A stretch of 32,293 nucleotides of DNA from the NCBI GenBank assembly GCA_945876035.1, contig CAMCMU010000052.1:1-32293 (forward strand), written 5' to 3'. Of this stretch, positions 16,768-24,533 are shown piece after piece. A program made the position numbers and the translations under genes. Numbering within the stretch: the stretch's first letter is position 1; each line of letters starts with the position of its first letter. This stretch comes from Schlesneria paludicola DSM 18645 (lineage in GTDB: Bacteria > Planctomycetota > Planctomycetia > Planctomycetales > Planctomycetaceae). The notes beneath the pieces were generated by a model. The model saw nothing but the letters and a program-made list of their open reading frames with translations, did no database searches and was not told the DNA's origin.

Positions 16768-18576
16768 ATGAGTATGCTCGTCATCGTCTTGGGTTCTGCG
16801 GCCATTTTGTCCGTTGCCTATTGGACTTATGGACCTGTACTCGTCCGATTGCTGAGATTGGACTCCAAGGCGTCCACACCCGCCTTTGAACTGCAAGACG
16901 ATATTGATTATGCGCCACTAGCTCCCAACGCGTTACTCAGCCAGCATTTCTCGGCCATTGCTGCGGCAGGACCGATTGTTGGTCCGATCCTTGCCGGCGT
17001 GATGTTTGGTTGGCTGCCGGCCCTTATTTGGATTCTTGTCGGTTCGATTTTTATCGGTGGAGTCCACGATTTTACCGCACTTGTGGCCTCCATCCGTCAC
17101 AAGGCGCGATCGATCGCCGAAGTCGTTCGCGAGCATATGAGTCGCCGGGCATTCCTCCTGTTTTTGACCTTCGTATGGCTCGCGTTGGTCTACATTATCG
17201 TGGCATTTACGGACATCACGGCGGCGTCATTTATTGGCAAACAGACTTTGGAGAACGGACAGGAAGTCACCGGAGGTGGGATTGCCTCATCGTCGTTGAT
17301 GTACCTAGCACTGCCGATGATGATGGGGCTATTGATGAAGTTCACAAAGCTCTCCATCGGTTGGGCAACGTTCATTTTTTTGCCGCTGGTTGGCGTCGCA
17401 ATCTGGGCCGGTCAGTACCTGCCGATTGATCTGACCTCGCTCCTGAAGATGATCACTCCCGCGGCGGACGATGCATTGGCTCATCAGGTATGGGATGTCC
17501 TGCTGCTGTGTTACTGCTGTCTTGCATCCGTCATGCCGATGTGGCTGTTGCTTCAACCACGAGGCCATCTTGGCGGATACTTTCTTTATGTGGCATTGAT
17601 TGCGGGCGCCTTGGGACTGGTCTTCGGAGGGGCCACCATCGAGTATCCGGCATTCAAGGGATGGACGACACCGAACGGTGATACTCTGTTTCCAGTTCTC
17701 TTTATTACGATCGCCTGTGGCGCCTGCTCAGGATTTCATTCGTTGATTGCTTCGGGCACAACGTCGAAGCAACTGCGTTTGGAGACAGATGCAAAACTGA
17801 TCGGCTATGGTGCGATGCTGCTTGAGGCGATGGTCGCCATCGTGTCACTCAGTTGTGTAATGATTCTCACAAAAGATTCCACGCTCCTGCAAAATCCGCA
17901 GCCAAACTTGGTCTATGCGCAGGGCATTGGTTCTCTGATGGAACGGTTTGCATCCACTGTCCGAAGTTGCGGGTGGGTGAACTTCAATCTTTCCGCTCAA
18001 TTGACCGTTTCATTCGCGTTGATGGCTTTCACAACGTTTGTTTACGACACTCTCGATGTCTGCACCCGGTTGGGACGATATATCATTCAAGAGTTGACCG
18101 GCTGGAAGGATGCGAAGGGGCGATGGTTGGGGACACTTTTGACGGCAGGTGTGCCCGTTTTTTTTGTGACACAGTCTCTCGGCGAAAGTCATGGTCAACC
18201 CGTTCCGCTGTGGAGAGTTTTTTGGGCACTGTTCGGCGCCAGCAATCAACTGCTCGCGGCATTGACACTGCTCGGCGTGACTGTTTGGTTGTGGCGTACT
18301 CGGCACCAAGTGTGGATCTTGTTCGTCACAGGAATCCCGACCGTATTCATGTACACCATGAGTACTTGGGCACTTGTGCGTATGATCCTCGCGGCCCTCA
18401 AAGAGATTCAATCAACACCTCGCCCACCCACAATCAAATACATCCTGTTGTCAATCTCAACGATGCTGATACTGCTGGCTGTGGCGATGCTTTTTGAAGC
18501 GATCGGCGCCTTGATGACGTTCGATAACGGACGTTCTCTAGACAAAACGACGAAAGAATCCTTGACCGCGAAATGA
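16768..18576 (+). CDS. cstA: CstA-family (carbon starvation) transporter
   Basis: This 602-residue integral membrane protein has more than 12 hydrophobic segments. It matches the CstA/BtsT family: SQHFSAIAAAGPIVGPILAG (substrate/ion-path region), GGVHDFTALVASIRHKARSI, VAFTDITAASFIG, CGACSGFHSLIASGTTSKQL and FVYDTLDVCTRLGRYI. E. coli relatives are pyruvate-proton symporters or are linked to peptide use under starvation; the substrate here is inferred. It is about 100 residues shorter than E. coli CstA (701), mostly at the ends. The ATG at 16768 has a weak upstream GGGA. It lies 36 bases after the helicase stop on the same strand. No LytS/BtsS sensor is adjacent. Confidence 0.93.
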   Translation: MSMLVIVLGSAAILSVAYWTYGPVLVRLLRLDSKASTPAFELQDDIDYAPLAPNALLSQHFSAIAAAGPIVGPILAGVMFGWLPALIWILVGSIFIGGVHDFTALVASIRHKARSIAEVVREHMSRRAFLLFLTFVWLALVYIIVAFTDITAASFIGKQTLENGQEVTGGGIASSSLMYLALPMMMGLLMKFTKLSIGWATFIFLPLVGVAIWAGQYLPIDLTSLLKMITPAADDALAHQVWDVLLLCYCCLASVMPMWLLLQPRGHLGGYFLYVALIAGALGLVFGGATIEYPAFKGWTTPNGDTLFPVLFITIACGACSGFHSLIASGTTSKQLRLETDAKLIGYGAMLLEAMVAIVSLSCVMILTKDSTLLQNPQPNLVYAQGIGSLMERFASTVRSCGWVNFNLSAQLTVSFALMAFTTFVYDTLDVCTRLGRYIIQELTGWKDAKGRWLGTLLTAGVPVFFVTQSLGESHGQPVPLWRVFWALFGASNQLLAALTLLGVTVWLWRTRHQVWILFVTGIPTVFMYTMSTWALVRMILAALKEIQSTPRPPTIKYILLSISTMLILLAVAMLFEAIGALMTFDNGRSLDKTTKESLTAK

Positions 18577-18596
18577 TCAGAACTCGCCGTTGCCAG

Positions 18597-18621
18597 ACAC
18601 GACAAAATGTCTGAGTCGTGT
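18597..18621. terminator. Candidate hairpin between convergent cstA and ktrA-like gene
   Basis: A perfect 7-bp inverted repeat, ACACGAC (18597-18603) with GTCGTGT (18615-18621), has an 11-base loop and lies 20 bases past the cstA stop. TGATCA occurs on both sides (18574-18579 and 18621-18626). There is no T-run, so termination is only a guess based on position between convergent genes. Confidence 0.35.
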
Positions 18622-18728
18622 GATCATGTAAGCGAATGGTTCCCTGAAGAACTGTGGTACTACGACACCACGGTGACTTCCCGGCCCTCCTTAATATTTC
18701 TTTCCCGAGAGACGATTCTCGAAAACCC

Positions 18729-19415
18729 TCACTCTTTCGGGAGCCGGGCGAGATTCTCATTGGCTCCGATCAGCAGGAGCGTATCTTCCGACTGGATGAT
18801 TTCTTCGGGTTGAGGCACAGCGAGACTTTCGCGAGTCTGCTCCAAACCGTCTTTCCCCTTGGTGCGTGTGGTGCGCCGGATAGCCACCAGATTCACGCCG
18901 TATTTAACCCGCAAATTGAGATCTCGCAGAGTCTTGCCTCGAAAGCCGCTGGGAGCATGAAGCTCAATCAGAGTGAATCCTTCGCCCAGATCAATAAAGT
19001 CCTCAAGGAACGGATTTGCGAGTTTCCGTGCCAGTTGCCGCCCGGTTTCTGATTCGGGTTGAATGACCTCGTCCGCTCCGATCTGCCGAAAAATTTCGGC
19101 ATGCATGGACGTCCCCGCTCGACAGATGACTCGGGGAATTTTGAGTTCCTTCTTGGCGATGACTGCGGTCAGAAGAGCCGCTTCAAAGTTCTCACCAATG
19201 GCCACGATCAGCACATCCGCCTTATGAATCTCTTGGCTGCGCAACGCCCGCTCGTCTGTCGAATCAAGTGCGACAGCGATATCGACGCGATCCTTCACTT
19301 CATCCACCAGTTCTCGATCAGAATCGATGGCGATGACTTGCACGCCACTGGCGGCAAGTTGTTCGACAACCGCCATACCAAACCGACCCAAACCGACGAC
19401 GGCAACGCGTCGCAT
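18729..19415 (-). CDS. KtrA/TrkA-type RCK regulatory subunit of K+ uptake
   Basis: This 228-residue cytosolic protein has an RCK_N Rossmann domain, with VVGLGRFGMAV (residues 6-16, GxGxxG) and the acidic end of strand 2 in IAIDSD. It also has VLIVAIGENFEAALL and an RCK_C (TrkA_C) domain from about 140 to 225 (GKTLRDLNLRVKYGVNLVAIRR). Family members form octameric rings that bind ATP/ADP, NAD(H) or c-di-AMP and gate a membrane K+ channel subunit. No KtrB/TrkH gene is present in the window, so the partner is elsewhere. The ATG at 19415 follows a good AAAGGAT ribosome binding site. The upstream gene on the same strand is the Cys-rich exported protein, separated by 307 bases with a candidate terminator. 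Confidence 0.92.
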   Translation of the reverse strand: MRRVAVVGLGRFGMAVVEQLAASGVQVIAIDSDRELVDEVKDRVDIAVALDSTDERALRSQEIHKADVLIVAIGENFEAALLTAVIAKKELKIPRVICRAGTSMHAEIFRQIGADEVIQPESETGRQLARKLANPFLEDFIDLGEGFTLIELHAPSGFRGKTLRDLNLRVKYGVNLVAIRRTTRTKGKDGLEQTRESLAVPQPEEIIQSEDTLLLIGANENLARLPKE

Positions 19416-19722
19416 AGATCCATCCTTTCAAACGAGCGGAGCTCGATCTGAACAACATGCGGCTCCATCAGTCATCATCACTGCCAGACTCGGAATGGAC
19501 ACGAGTCGCGTGACAGCCATCCGGCACGCCCGGAATCCACCAAGGGGGTCATTGAAAACTCTCATCAGCTCCGAAAAATCGCCCACTGAGAAAAAAGGGC
19601 GCGAGACCGACGTCCCACACCCTTATCGAAATATCAAACTACGTGTCGATGTGGCCAAATGGCGACGGAGTCGACCGAGATCTCTGCCGTGTCCCAAAGC
19701 ACGTTGAGATTTGACAGCGGGC
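19416..19722. other. Intergenic region between Cys-rich gene and ktrA-like gene
   Basis: No gene is supported. It contains a candidate minus-strand terminator (19574-19601). The remaining 150 bases before the ktrA-like gene probably hold its promoter, which was not recognised. Confidence 0.4.
19574..19601 (-). terminator. Candidate terminator of Cys-rich gene
   Basis: Read on the minus strand, CGCCC (19601-19597) pairs with GGGCG (19584-19580). ATTTTT follows at once (19579-19574). The stem is short (5 bp) with a 12-base loop, but the T-run is in the right place and the element lies 120 bases past the stop at 19723. Confidence 0.4.
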
Positions 19723-20742
19723 TTAACGGTACTGGGCCAAATTCGTCATGCGTGGATTACCAGCCCAGTTTGAGGTTCCAGTCGACTTCCGGGGGCGGGA
19801 AACAACGGTCTTTTGAGCGTTCGACGAAATCAGCATCCGCTCGCGTGGTGAAATGGCTTTGGATGTCAGCCGATCATTGACAGAAGCCGGGGTGGGCTTT
19901 CTCGTTTCGTTGACGGTTCCAGCCGGGGCTGGTTTTCTTGGCGGAATAATCAGATCCTCTTCGCTGGTACTGGTTATTCCCGATTGTTCTTCAACTCCCA
20001 AAACGGGTCCGGATTGGCCATTCTTCTGCTGATCGTTTGTATTGACCTTGAACGAATCACGTGAGGTGGAACCATTTTTCCCGGAACCCTCTGGACGCGA
20101 GTTTTGCTGGAACGGTTCTGCATCCAGCCTGTCTCCGCCTCGGACGGGTGGTTTAAAACCATCGGGCTTGATTGAATCGTTTTCATCGAGACTTCCAGGA
20201 CGTGGCGGACGTGGCAATTTCGAACTGCCGAATCCATCCTCGCCTCCCCCATAAGTGGTGTGCTTCCTCTGGGGGACGATGTCCAATTGCTTTTCGATTG
20301 CTTCGAGTCGATCTTCGATGGGCCGTGACTGATTCTGTGGTTCTGGCGTTGGCCTCAATGAATCCGCTGACGAAGAATTCGCGGAGCAATTCCCCGTGGA
20401 GCAGCCGGTTCCTGAGCAACCGGAACTACAGTTGGAACCACAAGGAGAGCAACCGGAACTCATTAATGTGGAGGAATAATATGTCGTTTGTGGACAACTA
20501 CTGCAGCCCTCGAGGCCGTAGCTATAAGAATAGGCTGCCGGCAGATAGCCGGTCCGGATTGAGCCTGAGTAGTACGGCGCATAGCCAACGGAATAGGGGA
20601 TATAACGCGAATGTCGTACAGTTCTGACCGGAATTCCACTGGGATCGGACGTCGATGGAATCACTTTCGCATCGCTGAAGTTGGAATAGCCCAGAACAAC
20701 GGCCACTGCCAATAGTCGGACAAACTTGCTGATCTGCGACAT
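19723..20742 (-). CDS. Exported Cys-rich, low-complexity protein of unknown function
   Basis: This 339-residue secreted protein starts at ATG 20742, with GAGGAAG nine bases upstream. It gives a signal peptide MSQISKFVRLLAVAVVLGYS ending near FSDA. The same frame is open for 40 more codons upstream, but that part lacks a signal-like start. The mature part begins with Tyr/Ser-rich sequence (YIPYSVGYAPYYSGS). A Cys cluster at about 77-120 follows, with eight cysteines in a Gly/Ser background (GCSSCPQ, then GCSPCGSNCSSGCSGTGC and STGNC). Then comes a short possible helix (IEDRLEAIEKQLDIVP) and about 180 residues of disordered Pro/Ser/Asn/Lys-rich sequence. No enzyme motif is visible. The layout suggests a cell-surface or matrix protein stabilised by disulfides or binding metal; this is inference. 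A candidate promoter lies at 20894-20923. Confidence 0.72.
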   Translation of the reverse strand: MSQISKFVRLLAVAVVLGYSNFSDAKVIPSTSDPSGIPVRTVRHSRYIPYSVGYAPYYSGSIRTGYLPAAYSYSYGLEGCSSCPQTTYYSSTLMSSGCSPCGSNCSSGCSGTGCSTGNCSANSSSADSLRPTPEPQNQSRPIEDRLEAIEKQLDIVPQRKHTTYGGGEDGFGSSKLPRPPRPGSLDENDSIKPDGFKPPVRGGDRLDAEPFQQNSRPEGSGKNGSTSRDSFKVNTNDQQKNGQSGPVLGVEEQSGITSTSEEDLIIPPRKPAPAGTVNETRKPTPASVNDRLTSKAISPRERMLISSNAQKTVVSRPRKSTGTSNWAGNPRMTNLAQYR

Positions 20743-20893
20743 CTTATTGAGCTTCCTCAGAATGGGGAACAAGGCCCCCTCGATCTCGATACATAGAGTC
20801 TTGCGTTTCAACCATCCATGACACCGAAATACTCTGGGGAGAGCGGATTCCCGCCGCAGCAAGGTCTAATGACAAAATTTCAGAACTTTCCAA

Positions 20894-20923
20894 TTTGTAC
20901 CGAGGCTGAACGCCCCCTGTCAA
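20894..20923 (-). promoter_or_regulatory. Candidate promoter of Cys-rich gene
   Basis: Read on the minus strand, TTGACA (20923-20918) is a perfect -35. After 18 bases comes TACAAA (20899-20894), a 4/6 match to a -10. Transcription would start near 20887, about 145 bases before the ATG at 20742. Confidence 0.4.
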
Positions 20924-21016
20924 CGAGGCAATCGTTGTGACGGCTTGATTTAACTCACCAAATCGATCCGGAACCTGTCTGGGTGATTGGGTCACGAGCG
21001 AAACAGCAATCGACTA

Positions 21017-21234
21017 TTTGCCGGCACAAGGATTCGTCGGGGAACGCACTAAATGATTCTTCGGGGAAAACCGTGAAATTCGCCGGCGAAAACGGTGACG
21101 TTGAAAAGCCTGTGTCAAAACGGAAGTTGCGTCGCTCGAAAGTCGACTCCCATTATGTTGTATTTGCAAAAATCAGAGTTTGACTTAAAGTGCTTGAGGT
21201 TTGCCGGCAACCGTTAATTGGGTTTGCCGGCAGT
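21017..21234. repeat. Six degenerate 12-bp repeats, probable operator array
   Basis: The copies are TTTGCCGGCACA (21017), TTCGTCGGGGAA (21033), TTCTTCGGGGAA (21057), TTCGCCGGCGAA (21079, a perfect palindrome), TTTGCCGGCAAC (21200) and TTTGCCGGCAGT (21223). Start-to-start distances of 24, 22 and 23 bases within the two groups are close to two helical turns. The palindrome at 21079 is itself flanked by ACCGT and ACGGT. The copies end about 90 bases before the DUF1571 start. Repeated, phased, palindromic sites between divergent genes fit binding by a dimeric regulator; its identity is unknown. Confidence 0.6.
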
Positions 21235-21322
21235 TGACAGCTTAAGTTGAGTTTTCAAAACTATATTTGGTGACTTCACGTTGGCCCGTGCCAACGCCTG
21301 CTTTTGGGGAGGGCAGACTTCC

Positions 21323-22258
21323 ATGCGTGGCTTTTTCGGGTCGATAAAAACAAGCGGAATCGGGCTCCGATTGTTTTCGTTTTTTGCGGCACTGTTTGCC
21401 AGCGGTACGATGATTCTTGCGGCCGACAGCGCGGCGCTCAATCTCAACGGTGAAACAAAGGCTCCCCCGCAAACGGCAATCCGGCCTGACAATTCGGGAA
21501 AGGCTTCTGCGGCACCCAATCCCGTTTCAGAGACCGCGGAGACCAACCTTCCAACGCCGCCGATCGATGCCGCACATCCACTCTATGTTCCTCTGCAAGA
21601 GGCATACAAAGCTCAAGAAGCCCTTCGATCGGTGAAAGATTACGAAGCCGTTTTCGTCAAACGAGAAATGATCAAAGGTCGCTTGCTGAAGGTCACAATG
21701 AATCTCAAAGTCCGTGAGCGACCTTTCAGTGTCTATATGAAGTTTGTGGATACTAATAAAGGGCGGGAGGTGCTCTATCAAGAAGACCGCAACAATAACC
21801 AACTTGTGATCCATGAGGCGGGATTGAAATCACTCGCCGGGTCCGTATTTCGTGCCCCGAATTCACCTGACGTGATGTCGGAAAATCGCTACCCGGCGAA
21901 TCTGATCGGCCTCAAGAAAATGCTGGATCGGGTCATTCGCCAGTGGGAAGACGAAGGAAAATTCGGGGAGGTCAAGACGCAGAAGCGACCCAATTCTCAT
22001 TTGGGATCCGGTGAGGAATGTGTTGTGTATGAGTCCCTCCATTCCGTCCCGCGTGATCAATTCAAGTTTCATACGACCCGATTGTGGATTGAATCGAAAA
22101 CGGGACTGGCGATCCGTGTCGAGCAGCTTGGTTTTCCTCAAAAGGGAGACAAGGATCCGCCCCTTGTCGAAGAGTACACTTACGGAAATCTCCGACTGAA
22201 TGTGAAGTTGAGCGATCGAGACTTTGACAAAAAAAACCCAGCCTATGCCTTTCCTTGA
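21323..22258 (+). CDS. Exported DUF1571-family protein
   Basis: This 311-residue exported protein starts at ATG 21323, nine bases after GGGGAGGG. An in-frame start at 21281 would add 14 residues that do not look like a signal peptide. The signal sequence runs to about residue 34 (LRLFSFFAALFASGTMILAADSA). A Pro/Thr-rich linker follows, then the DUF1571 domain from about 80 to the end, with VKDYEAVFVKREMIKGRL, PFSVYMKFVDTNKGREVLYQ, MLDRVIRQWEDEGKFGEV, TTRLWIESKTGLAIRVEQLGFP and VEEYTYGNLRLNVKLSDRDFD. The family is common in planctomycetes and is uncharacterised. Its beta-strand pattern recalls LolA/LolB-like lipoprotein carriers, which is only an inference from pattern. It sits 120 bases upstream of panC on the same strand and behind an array of repeated motifs, so it may be under dedicated control. 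Confidence 0.87.
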   Translation: MRGFFGSIKTSGIGLRLFSFFAALFASGTMILAADSAALNLNGETKAPPQTAIRPDNSGKASAAPNPVSETAETNLPTPPIDAAHPLYVPLQEAYKAQEALRSVKDYEAVFVKREMIKGRLLKVTMNLKVRERPFSVYMKFVDTNKGREVLYQEDRNNNQLVIHEAGLKSLAGSVFRAPNSPDVMSENRYPANLIGLKKMLDRVIRQWEDEGKFGEVKTQKRPNSHLGSGEECVVYESLHSVPRDQFKFHTTRLWIESKTGLAIRVEQLGFPQKGDKDPPLVEEYTYGNLRLNVKLSDRDFDKKNPAYAFP

Positions 22259-22333
22259 ACATTCAACTCCTGCTCTTACACGAAGTCCAAGAGAGCCATC
22301 ACAGCGGATGCCAGACACGTTGAAGTGGCTTGA

Positions 22334-22355
22334 TGTGGGAGGAGTCCGGCCCACA
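22334..22355 (+). promoter_or_regulatory. Small hairpin upstream of panC
   Basis: TGTGGG (22334-22339) and CCCACA (22350-22355) pair perfectly around a 10-base loop that contains AGGAG. It lies 23 bases before the panC ATG, which has no ribosome binding site of its own. The hairpin could be the DUF1571 terminator or affect panC translation; evidence is weak. Confidence 0.3.
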
Positions 22356-22378
22356 GACCGCCCCGGTAGTTACACCCC

Positions 22379-23266
22379 ATGACGCACGTGACATTACCAC
22401 AACTCGGCACGTTTCAGGTAGCTGAATCTGTGACCGATGTGCGGCTGTTTGTGGCATCCGCAAAACGACACGGCCTGTCAGTGGCTTTCGTTCCAACGAT
22501 GGGCGCTCTACACGCTGGCCATGTGAGCCTGATTGAACGCGCGCAATCGGAGTGCGGCTGCGTCATCGTCAGCATTTTCGTCAATCCTCAGCAATTCGGA
22601 CCGAATGAAGACTTCAGCCGCTATCCCCGCCCCCGGGAACTGGACATCGAGATTTGCCGACGTGCGGGTGCTCAGCTAGTTTTTTATCCTGCTGTCGAAA
22701 CGATGTACCCAGCCGGCTTTCAGACCTTTGTCGAAGTCGCTGGCATTTCTGACATCTTGGAAGGAAGAACTCGTCCAGGACATTTTCGCGGTGTGGCAAC
22801 GATCGTCACCAAGTTGCTGTTGACCGTCCAAGCCGAAAGAGCCTATTTCGGTCAAAAGGACTATCAGCAACAGACGCTCATCCGAATCATGGCTCGAGAA
22901 CTAGGATTTCCTACAGAAATCATCACCTGTGAAACGATGCGAGATTCAGACGGATTGGCGATGAGCAGCCGCAACGCCTATCTCAATCCGACCGAGCGAA
23001 AGGCCGGCCTGTGTCTCTTTCAAGCACTGCGCATTGCCAAACAACGGGTGCTACAGCGGGAGCAATCCATTGGGGAAATACGAACTGCGATGCGTCAGTA
23101 CGTCGAAGCCACCCCCGGTGCGGAACTCGACTACGCAGTCATCGTCAATCCAAACACGCTGGTAGAATTAATCCACGTCGAACCCCAAATGGTGGCCCTC
23201 ATCGCAGCTCGTTTTGGGTCAACGCGTCTGATCGATAACATTGTACTGGAGACTCCCGGATCATGA
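22379..23266 (+). CDS. panC: Pantothenate synthetase (pantoate-beta-alanine ligase)
   Basis: This 295-residue enzyme joins pantoate and beta-alanine using ATP, the last step of pantothenate (vitamin B5) synthesis in the cytosol. The nucleotidyltransferase HIGH-like motif is in PTMGALHAGH (residues 39-48). It is followed by SIFVNPQQFGPNEDFSRYPR (pantoate-binding), GRTRPGHFRGVATIVTKL, AYFGQKDYQQ and the KMSKS-like region SDGLAMSSRNAYL. Length is typical. The ATG at 22379 gives about 10 residues more than many PanCs and lacks a clear ribosome binding site. No panB or panD is in the window. The lgt variant follows after 59 bases on the same strand. Confidence 0.96.
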   Translation: MTHVTLPQLGTFQVAESVTDVRLFVASAKRHGLSVAFVPTMGALHAGHVSLIERAQSECGCVIVSIFVNPQQFGPNEDFSRYPRPRELDIEICRRAGAQLVFYPAVETMYPAGFQTFVEVAGISDILEGRTRPGHFRGVATIVTKLLLTVQAERAYFGQKDYQQQTLIRIMARELGFPTEIITCETMRDSDGLAMSSRNAYLNPTERKAGLCLFQALRIAKQRVLQREQSIGEIRTAMRQYVEATPGAELDYAVIVNPNTLVELIHVEPQMVALIAARFGSTRLIDNIVLETPGS

Positions 23267-23325
23267 TCTTGGAACGAAAATAAACACCTCAGTGTCTCAC
23301 TCCGTTCTTGATCGGCAGGGTAAAA

Positions 23326-24459
23326 ATGCGTCAAGTCTTGTTTCAGATCCCGCTCGACAGACCTTGGTCACTCGGCCCCCTCGGGGAGGTGCCTGGATTT
23401 GGATTCGGAGTCGTCTTGTTGGTCTGGATCTTGGTCGGTCTCTGGATCTTGCTCGAGCGACGCAAGGAAACCGATCGCCCGCGTGATGCCAGCAGCGTTT
23501 GGATCGCCATTCGATGGTTTGTCGTCGCCTTGATCATCACATTCGTTGTTCCTCGGATGGGTAGTTATCTTCGTGGCAACGGTTCAGAACATTTTCGCGA
23601 CGGTGTTCCCGTTTTCGGATACGGGTTCATGCTGTTCGTCGGCATGGCCAGCGCCATCGGATTGGCCAGTTGGAGATCAAACCGCGAGGGACTTTCTACG
23701 GATCTGATCTGGGATTTGGCATTCTGCCTCTTTCTGAGTGGAATTTCAGGGGGGCGACTTTTCTATTTGATTCAAAAACGAGAAGATGTTTTTGCCAAAA
23801 TTCAAAACCTATGGCAGGCATTCAATGCGATTTTTAATCTTTCCGAAGGAGGCCTTGTCCTCTACGGTGCATTGTTGGCCGGCGCCGCCGCCTTTTTCAT
23901 CTTTTGTCGTGTCCGAAAAATCGCACCCCGAGGCCTGCTAGACATTATCACGCCCTCCATATTTGTGGGCATCGGTTTCGGGCGGATCGGCTGTTTCATG
24001 AATGGATGCTGCTACGGCGAAGTGTGCACACGACCTTGGTCCGTTCAGTTTCCGCCCGGAAGTGCCGCATTCTCTTCTCTGGTCCAGCGGGGCGTCATCC
24101 CGGTCGATGCCGCATGGACACCACCGCTTCATCCAACGCAACTTTATAGTGCGTTGGATGGTTTCCTGATTGCCGCAATTACATTCTGGTACTTCCGCCA
24201 CCGGCGGAGGGATGGCGAGTGCTTCGGAATCGCCATGATGATCTACCCCGTCACTCGATTTCTAATCGAAATTTTACGGAACGATGAGGGGGGGCAGTTG
24301 GGGACATCACTGACCATTGCCCAATGGGTCAGCATGGCCGTGTTCGTTGTCAATATGGGGTACCTGATTTGGCTGTCCCGCACACCTGTCGGATGCCAGT
24401 CTCTAGAAACGATACCCGTCGAACACTCAACACGCACACAAACCGATTCCCGACGATGA
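23326..24459 (+). CDS. lgt: Prolipoprotein diacylglyceryl transferase variant
   Basis: This 377-residue integral membrane enzyme has at least seven hydrophobic helices. Lgt moves diacylglyceryl from phosphatidylglycerol to the lipobox Cys of prolipoproteins. Family landmarks are FGYGFMLFVGMASAI, SGISGGRLFYL, the GRxG core in GFGRIGCFMNGCCYG, HPTQLYSALDGF and VTRFLIEILRNDE. It differs from the E. coli enzyme: the HGG motif (His103) reads YGA (EGGLVLYGALLAG), and the Asn and Glu of RLGNFINGELWG become Cys in RIGCFMNGCCYG. The two Arg positions and the terminal Glu are kept. The N-terminus is about 70 residues longer than usual, with one or two extra helices. The start at ATG 23326 has AGGG five bases upstream; an earlier TTG at 23308 is possible. 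It is probably co-transcribed with panC. Confidence 0.88.
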   Translation: MRQVLFQIPLDRPWSLGPLGEVPGFGFGVVLLVWILVGLWILLERRKETDRPRDASSVWIAIRWFVVALIITFVVPRMGSYLRGNGSEHFRDGVPVFGYGFMLFVGMASAIGLASWRSNREGLSTDLIWDLAFCLFLSGISGGRLFYLIQKREDVFAKIQNLWQAFNAIFNLSEGGLVLYGALLAGAAAFFIFCRVRKIAPRGLLDIITPSIFVGIGFGRIGCFMNGCCYGEVCTRPWSVQFPPGSAAFSSLVQRGVIPVDAAWTPPLHPTQLYSALDGFLIAAITFWYFRHRRRDGECFGIAMMIYPVTRFLIEILRNDEGGQLGTSLTIAQWVSMAVFVVNMGYLIWLSRTPVGCQSLETIPVEHSTRTQTDSRR

Positions 24460-24533
24460 TCACTGCGGTTTTGTTGGCGGTAGTCCGCTTAGCAGTCCGT
24501 TCGGGGAGTTCGCCAGGTGTCACTTCGCAACGT

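Larger units (their letters stand above)
20743..21322. other. Divergent regulatory region with repeated motif
   Basis: These 580 bases separate the minus-strand Cys-rich gene from the plus-strand DUF1571 gene. They hold a candidate minus-strand promoter (20894-20923) and six degenerate 12-bp repeats (21017-21234). A TTGACA at 21234-21239 and a TATATT at 21262-21267 are 22 bases apart, too far for a standard promoter. An 83-codon minus-strand frame (GTG at 20995, stop one base before the Cys-rich ATG) is open, but it overlaps the candidate promoter and has no recognised motif. Confidence 0.5.

Noticed and set aside
21017-21234. CRISPR array
   Set aside because: Repeats are only 12 bp, degenerate and partly palindromic, with spacers near 10 bp and one gap above 100 bp. 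No cas gene is present.
22334-22355. Riboswitch upstream of panC
   Set aside because: Only a single 6-bp hairpin is visible, with no larger conserved fold.
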